From: Candidatus Gastranaerophilales bacterium
Lineage (GTDB): Bacteria; Cyanobacteriota; Vampirovibrionia; Gastranaerophilales; Gastranaerophilaceae
NCBI GenBank assembly: GCA_944325615.1
Contig: CALVAU010000174.1
Coordinates: forward strand, 1-8,755
DNA length: 8,755 nucleotides
Direction of reading: 5' to 3'
Part shown: positions 6,390-8,755 of the stretch, piece by piece
Layout: each line of letters opens with the position of its first letter
Position numbering within the stretch: the stretch's first letter is position 1
Program-made: the position numbers and the translations under genes
The notes under the pieces: model-generated
Databases searched by the model: none
Seen by the model: the letters and a program-made list of their open reading frames with translations, nothing else
Told to the model about the DNA's origin: nothing

Positions 6390-6418
6390 ATTATCACACT
6401 TTTAATAATAAAAGTAAA
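6390..6418 (-). promoter_or_regulatory. Extended -10 promoter of the metallopeptidase gene
   Basis: On the minus strand TTTACT (6413-6418) is followed after 17 bases by GATAAT (6390-6395), with TGT just before it giving an extended -10. The spacer holds a 7-base inverted repeat, ACTTTTA-ATAA-TAAAAGT (6398-6415), which may be an operator or a weak rlmH terminator. Confidence 0.5.
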
Positions 6419-6889
6419 TTATTTATGATAAGTTTCACCTTTTATTATTTTGAAAGCTCGATAAATTTGTTCAAGCAAAATTAATCTTGCAAACTGATGC
6501 AAAAAAGTCATTTTAGAAAGACTTAATTTAAAATCTGCACGCTTAGAAACTTTTTCTGAAAGCCCGTAAGATGAACCAATTACAAAAACGATTTCACTAA
6601 TACCTTCATTTGTAATATCTTCAATTTTTTCAGCCAACTCTTCTGAGGATATCATTTTACCCTTTATTTCAAGAGTTATAAGATAAGACTGAGGTTTTAT
6701 ATACGCTAAAATCTTATCAGCTTCTTCATCAAGCGCTTTTTTTATTAAATGCTCATCTCTTATTTCTACAGGCTGAAGCTCAATAATTTCAAAACTTGCA
6801 TAAGGGATTAGACGTTTTTGAAATTCATCAATACCTTCTTTTAAAAACTTTTCTTTTAACTTTCCTAATGCAATAACTTTTATATTCAT
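6419..6889 (-). CDS. rlmH: 23S rRNA (pseudouridine1915-N3)-methyltransferase
   Basis: RlmH uses S-adenosylmethionine to methylate N3 of pseudouridine 1915 in helix 69 of 23S rRNA, acting late on assembled 70S ribosomes as a SPOUT-family dimer. The 156-residue length is typical. The knot that binds SAM is seen at VFVIGSSYGLSEKV (101-114) and LSLSKMTFLHQFARLILLEQIYRAFKI (122-148), and the protein ends in the conserved YHK. Three positions differ from the usual form: GSS for GGS/GGA, FLHQ for FPHQ, and GETYHK for GEPYHK. None clearly abolishes activity. The ATG at 6889 overlaps the stop of the upstream mscS-type gene by four bases (ATGA), so the two are co-transcribed and probably translationally coupled. 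No separate Shine-Dalgarno is needed. Confidence 0.96.
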   Translation of the reverse strand: MNIKVIALGKLKEKFLKEGIDEFQKRLIPYASFEIIELQPVEIRDEHLIKKALDEEADKILAYIKPQSYLITLEIKGKMISSEELAEKIEDITNEGISEIVFVIGSSYGLSEKVSKRADFKLSLSKMTFLHQFARLILLEQIYRAFKIIKGETYHK

Positions 6890-7755
6890 AAAACATTGCC
6901 TGATTTTTCTATATACAAAGATGTTGATGGGAATGCAAAATCCAACCCTGCTTCTCTAAATTGTTTTACAACTTCTAAGATAAAATCTGATTGAATCTTT
7001 TTCCATTCTTTATACAATCCGGTTTTTGTATAAGCTATACATTTTATATTAATCGAACTGTCGGCAAGAGTATCTAAAAACACTATAAAATCATCATAAA
7101 TATTTTCGTTTTCTTTCAAAATATTTTCAATAATTTTTATAGCTTGTTCAAGTTTTTCCGATGGTGTATCATAAGTTAATGTAAATACTTCTGCAATTCT
7201 GCGTTTTTTAGCCGCAGTAATATTACATATATTCCCTGTTGCAACACTACTGTTTGGGACTATATATAAAAAATTATCAAGAGTCCTTATCTTTGTAGAT
7301 CTTATATTTACGTCTTCAACTGTACCTTCTACACCATTTACAATTACATAATCACCTATTTTATAAGCTTTGTCACTAAAAATAGCAAGTGTTCCAAATA
7401 TATTTGAAATAGTTGCATTTGCGGCAAAACCTACAGCCAAACCTGTAATACCAAAACCTGTGATTAATGATGTTACCGAATAACCATGACTTTGCAAAAA
7501 TGATGCAAGCAAGAAAAATACTATTAAAAACTTAAAAATTTTCCCCAATATAGGTATAAATTGAACCAACTGACTTCCATGATCTTTATGCAACATTCTT
7601 TCGCGAAGTCTTCTATCCAAAACATCTACAGCTTTGAACAAAAGTATCATAATAACAAGATTTATTATTGCACCAACAATCAAATCAAAATGAGTTGATT
7701 CAAGCAATTTATTTATTTTATCAAGATGCTCTATAAGACTATCCATAAAATCCAT
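6886..7755 (-). CDS. Small-conductance mechanosensitive channel, MscS family
   Basis: This is a 289-residue integral membrane channel that opens when membrane tension rises, releasing solutes on osmotic downshock. Residue numbers are from the chosen start. Three membrane segments are visible: about 24-42, 66-88, and the pore-lining helix 94-126 with the glycine/alanine-rich stretch ITGFGITGLAVGFAANATISN. The beta domain signature KIGDYVIVNGVEGTVEDVNIRSTKIRT follows (about 132-158), then the C-terminal alpha/beta domain ending in GLDFAFPSTSLYI. All elements of a minimal MscS are present. I prefer ATG at 7755, eight bases after GAGG; the ATG at 7761 adds two residues but is only two bases from the GAGG. 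It forms an operon with rlmH through an ATGA overlap and lies downstream of the tRNA-Gly terminator. The likely promoter is a TGTGATATT extended -10 near 7784-7792. Confidence 0.93.
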   Translation of the reverse strand: MDFMDSLIEHLDKINKLLESTHFDLIVGAIINLVIMILLFKAVDVLDRRLRERMLHKDHGSQLVQFIPILGKIFKFLIVFFLLASFLQSHGYSVTSLITGFGITGLAVGFAANATISNIFGTLAIFSDKAYKIGDYVIVNGVEGTVEDVNIRSTKIRTLDNFLYIVPNSSVATGNICNITAAKKRRIAEVFTLTYDTPSEKLEQAIKIIENILKENENIYDDFIVFLDTLADSSINIKCIAYTKTGLYKEWKKIQSDFILEVVKQFREAGLDFAFPSTSLYIEKSGNVL

Positions 7756-7804
7756 AATCATATCCTCTTTTATAACCTATCTATAAAATATCACAAATAT
7801 ATTA

Positions 7805-7840
7805 AAATAAAAAATAAAGACCGAGAAAACCCGGTCTTTA
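7805..7840 (-). terminator. Rho-independent terminator of tRNA-Gly
   Basis: On the minus strand TAAAGACCG pairs with CGGTCTTTA (7832-7840 with 7815-7823, loop of 8) and is followed by TTTTTTATTT. The stem begins immediately after the encoded CCA end of the tRNA. Confidence 0.85.
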
Positions 7841-7916
7841 TGGAGCGGAAGACGAGACTCGAACTCGCAACAACCTGCTTGGAAGGCAGGGACTCTAGCC
7901 ATTGAGTTACTTCCGC
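7841..7916 (-). tRNA. tRNA-Gly (anticodon TCC)
   Basis: The minus strand folds as a cloverleaf of 76 bases with encoded CCA. The acceptor stem is GCGGAAG with CTTCCGC, the anticodon stem is CCTGC with GCAGG, and the loop is CTTCCAA, giving anticodon TCC for glycine codons GGA/GGG. The T arm is GCGAG-TTCGAGT-CTCGT-like, with the conserved TTCGA. The discriminator base is T, as expected for bacterial tRNA-Gly. It is a single tRNA gene with its own promoter and terminator. Confidence 0.97.
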
Positions 7917-7939
7917 ATACATTCAATTGTCACAAATTA

Positions 7940-7968
7940 ATTCTACATGAAACATATTTTTTTTGCAA
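7940..7968 (-). promoter_or_regulatory. Promoter of tRNA-Gly
   Basis: On the minus strand TTGCAA (7963-7968) and TAGAAT (7940-7945) are 17 bases apart. The -10 lies 24 bases upstream of the mature tRNA 5' end, a usual distance. It uses the same TTGCAA -35 form as the ferredoxin promoter. Confidence 0.65.
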
Positions 7969-7995
7969 GCATTAAAATAAATATTATTCTTCAAT

Positions 7996-8013
7996 CTAAT
8001 TCTCGAGAATTAG
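7996..8013. promoter_or_regulatory. 18-bp perfect palindrome CTAATTCTCGAGAATTAG
   Basis: All nine base pairs on each side match with no spacer. It lies about 30 bases upstream of the tRNA promoter -35 and 46 bases upstream of the -35 of the predicted plus-strand RNA promoter, so a dimeric regulator there could act on either. It matches no consensus I can name with confidence. Confidence 0.4.
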
Positions 8014-8058
8014 TACCTAGTCGTTAATTTTATATTTTAAAAGTTATTCTTTTGAGTG

Positions 8059-8087
8059 GTGAAAAATATATTAAAACAAGTTATTAT
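8059..8087 (+). promoter_or_regulatory. Candidate promoter of the structured RNA
   Basis: GTGAAA (8059-8064, 4 of 6 to TTGACA) and TATTAT (8082-8087, 5 of 6 to TATAAT) are 17 bases apart. The expected start, seven bases later, is G8094, exactly the first paired base of the long stem that follows. Confidence 0.4.
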
Positions 8088-8093
8088 GTGAAT

Positions 8094-8177
8094 GTAAGCT
8101 TGCGGTATCCAAGCACTTTTTCGGGGTTGCGACAAGATTTTTTCTTTTGCGGTTTGGTTAAAATATTGCAGGCTTAC
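8094..8177 (+). ncRNA. Predicted structured non-coding RNA, class unknown
   Basis: A long-range stem pairs 8094-8108 (GTAAGCTTGCGGTAT) with 8163-8177 (ATATTGCAGGCTTAC), 15 continuous pairs including three G-U. It continues as CCAAGC (8109-8114) with GTTTGG (8152-8157) after a 5-base bulge, and an apical hairpin pairs 8129-8137 with 8143-8150 around a T5 loop with one bulge. About five pairs are G-U on the plus strand and become A-C mismatches on the minus strand, so the plus strand is favoured. The region is more GC-rich than its surroundings. I see no SRP, tmRNA, RNase P or named riboswitch core. A 6S-like rod is one possibility but is not shown. The transcript might extend to the hairpin at 8287-8313. 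Confidence 0.4.
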
Positions 8178-8201
8178 TTCCCTGAATATAGCAAAATTCT
8201 C

Positions 8202-8229
8202 ATTATATAAGTTACAATACTATGTACAA
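8202..8229 (-). promoter_or_regulatory. Minus-strand promoter-like pair in the gene-free region
   Basis: TTGTAC (8224-8229) and a perfect TATAAT (8202-8207) are 16 bases apart on the minus strand. A transcript from about 8195 would run antisense across the predicted plus-strand RNA towards tRNA-Gly. It has no recognised gene of its own and may be chance in AT-rich DNA. Confidence 0.3.
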
Positions 8230-8286
8230 ATTTATAAATATCAATGGTTTTCACGTTTGATATACTAAGGCTTGACAGTAATGTTG

Positions 8287-8313
8287 AGTCCTTTTTTTTG
8301 AGGACTAATTTTT
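8287..8313 (+). terminator. Small plus-strand terminator-like hairpin
   Basis: AGTCCT (8287-8292) pairs with AGGACT (8301-8306) around a T-rich loop, followed by AATTTTT. It is a weak stem, but it is on the right strand and at the right place to end a transcript starting near 8094. Confidence 0.3.
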
Positions 8314-8330
8314 GCTCAAAGTTCTTATGT

Positions 8331-8366
8331 ATAAAAAAGGGCTGATTGAATAAAATCAGCCCTTTT
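8331..8366 (-). terminator. Rho-independent terminator of the PEP carboxykinase gene
   Basis: On the minus strand AAAAGGGCTGATT pairs with AATCAGCCCTTTT (8354-8366 with 8335-8347) around a 6-base loop and ends in a T-run. It begins 21 bases after the stop codon at 8388. Confidence 0.88.
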
Positions 8367-8387
8367 AAATTTATTTAGCTATTAAAA

Positions 8388-8755
8388 CTAAACACTTGCA
8401 ACTGCAGATGCTTCTTTAACAACAGCTTCAAGAGCTTCCAAAGCATCAGCAGGTAATTTATCAATACCAGCTTTTTCTGTTTCTCTAGATTTTACGAAGT
8501 TGATTCTGTCGTTCATACGAGCAACAAATTGTTGAGCATATTCTTTATTAGAGAATGAAGCATCAAATCCTTCGACATCCATAATTTCGATATCTGAGAA
8601 CCCTTCCCATTTATGGAATTTAGCGCTGCCTTCAACGATAGCTTCAATAATTCCCAATGTATGAGCCGGTTTAACTTTTGTACCCATGAATTCACCTGTA
8701 TTCAAGATGTAGCAATCAACGCCATCAGCGATTAATTGTTTAAATCTTGTATAGT
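8388..8755 (-). CDS. pckA: Phosphoenolpyruvate carboxykinase (ATP-type), C-terminal part
   Basis: The frame is open to the right window edge, giving the last 121 codons, beginning YTRFKQLIADGVDCYILNTGEFMGTK and ending in ASV with a TAG stop. The ILNTG element after a short helix (residues 16-20 of the fragment) matches the LVNTG near the C-terminus of ATP-dependent PEP carboxykinase, the enzyme converting oxaloacetate and ATP to PEP and CO2, or the reverse in some anaerobes. The following KPAHTLGIIEAIVEGSAKFHKW and RMNDRINFVKS segments agree with the longer bacterial variants as I recall them. They differ from the E. coli-type C-terminus, and the catalytic P-loop and metal site lie outside the window, so the name is moderate in confidence. 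The internal TTG at 8705 is a leucine codon of this frame and not a start. Confidence 0.68.
   Translation of the reverse strand, partial: YTRFKQLIADGVDCYILNTGEFMGTKVKPAHTLGIIEAIVEGSAKFHKWEGFSDIEIMDVEGFDASFSNKEYAQQFVARMNDRINFVKSRETEKAGIDKLPADALEALEAVVKEASAVASV

Larger units (their letters stand above)
7917..8387. other. 471-base gene-free region
   Basis: No convincing protein-coding frame is present; the longest ATG frames I checked are about 8-12 codons. From left to right it holds the tRNA promoter, an 18-bp palindrome (7996-8013), a predicted structured RNA with promoter (8059-8177), a minus-strand promoter-like pair (8202-8229), a small plus-strand hairpin with a T-run (8287-8313), and the terminator of the PEP carboxykinase gene (8331-8366). 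Confidence 0.7.

Noticed and set aside
8094..8177. SRP RNA, tmRNA or a known riboswitch at this locus
   Set aside because: None of their conserved cores (for example the SRP GGAAG/GCAGCC apical motif) is visible; a 6S assignment also lacks a clear central bubble, so the class is left open.
8513..8695. Minus-strand 60-codon frame inside the PEP carboxykinase fragment
   Set aside because: It is an alternative frame wholly within the carboxykinase coding region, with no supporting signals.
8388..8705. Short stand-alone gene starting at the TTG at 8705
   Set aside because: The frame stays open to the window edge, and the upstream residues complete a PEP carboxykinase-like C-terminus, so the TTG is an internal leucine.
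1..8755. CRISPR array, transposon, prophage or toxin-antitoxin system
   Set aside because: No regularly spaced repeats, transposase or integrase motifs, terminal inverted repeats or paired small toxin/antitoxin frames were found on reading the window.

Overview
This is an AT-rich (roughly one third G+C by eye), gene-dense bacterial window made mostly of housekeeping genes. I see no phage, transposon, CRISPR or plasmid features. Gene content (phosphopentomutase, ferredoxin, ATP-type PEP carboxykinase, FolE2, RlmH, MscS channel, a short group-2-like sigma factor), low G+C and AAGGAG-type ribosome binding sites suggest an anaerobic, probably gut-associated bacterium. A Gastranaerophilales/Melainabacteria-type or Firmicutes-like genome would fit, but the sequence alone does not settle it.

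Left part (1-2927), all minus strand. Reading leftwards from 2927: a 302-residue sigma-70 factor with its own terminator; a secreted hypothetical protein of 179 residues; phosphopentomutase (deoB, TTG start) 40 bases downstream of it and probably co-transcribed; then the first 18 codons of a 4Fe-4S ferredoxin running off the left edge. The ferredoxin has a clear promoter, and a perfect TGTGAAAT/ATTTCACA inverted repeat lies where transcription should start.

Middle (2928-4603), plus strand. A divergent control region separates the sigma gene from a membrane-anchored thioredoxin-like protein with a WCGYC active site. The sigma promoter is overlaid by three helically phased copies of a GTATATAC-like element, the best candidate operator in the window. 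The GTP cyclohydrolase folE2 follows, closed by a bidirectional terminator shared with the convergent gene to its right. Between the thioredoxin-like gene and folE2 lies a terminator-like hairpin oriented for the minus strand that no recognised gene needs.

Right part (4633-8755), minus strand. A HExxH zinc metallopeptidase of M49-like type has its own extended -10 promoter. Upstream are rlmH and a mscS-type channel joined by a 4-base ATGA overlap, then tRNA-Gly(TCC) with its own promoter and terminator. A 471-base gene-free stretch follows (7917-8387). It holds an 18-bp perfect palindrome and a probable undescribed structured RNA on the plus strand near 8094-8177. Finally comes the C-terminal 121 codons of an ATP-type PEP carboxykinase entering from the right edge.

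Most genes serve unrelated core functions: nucleotide salvage, folate/queuosine precursor synthesis, ribosome maturation, osmotic protection and gluconeogenesis. I found no multi-gene novel system. The parts most worth a second look are non-coding: the structured RNA locus, the sigma-gene operator array and the orphan terminator.
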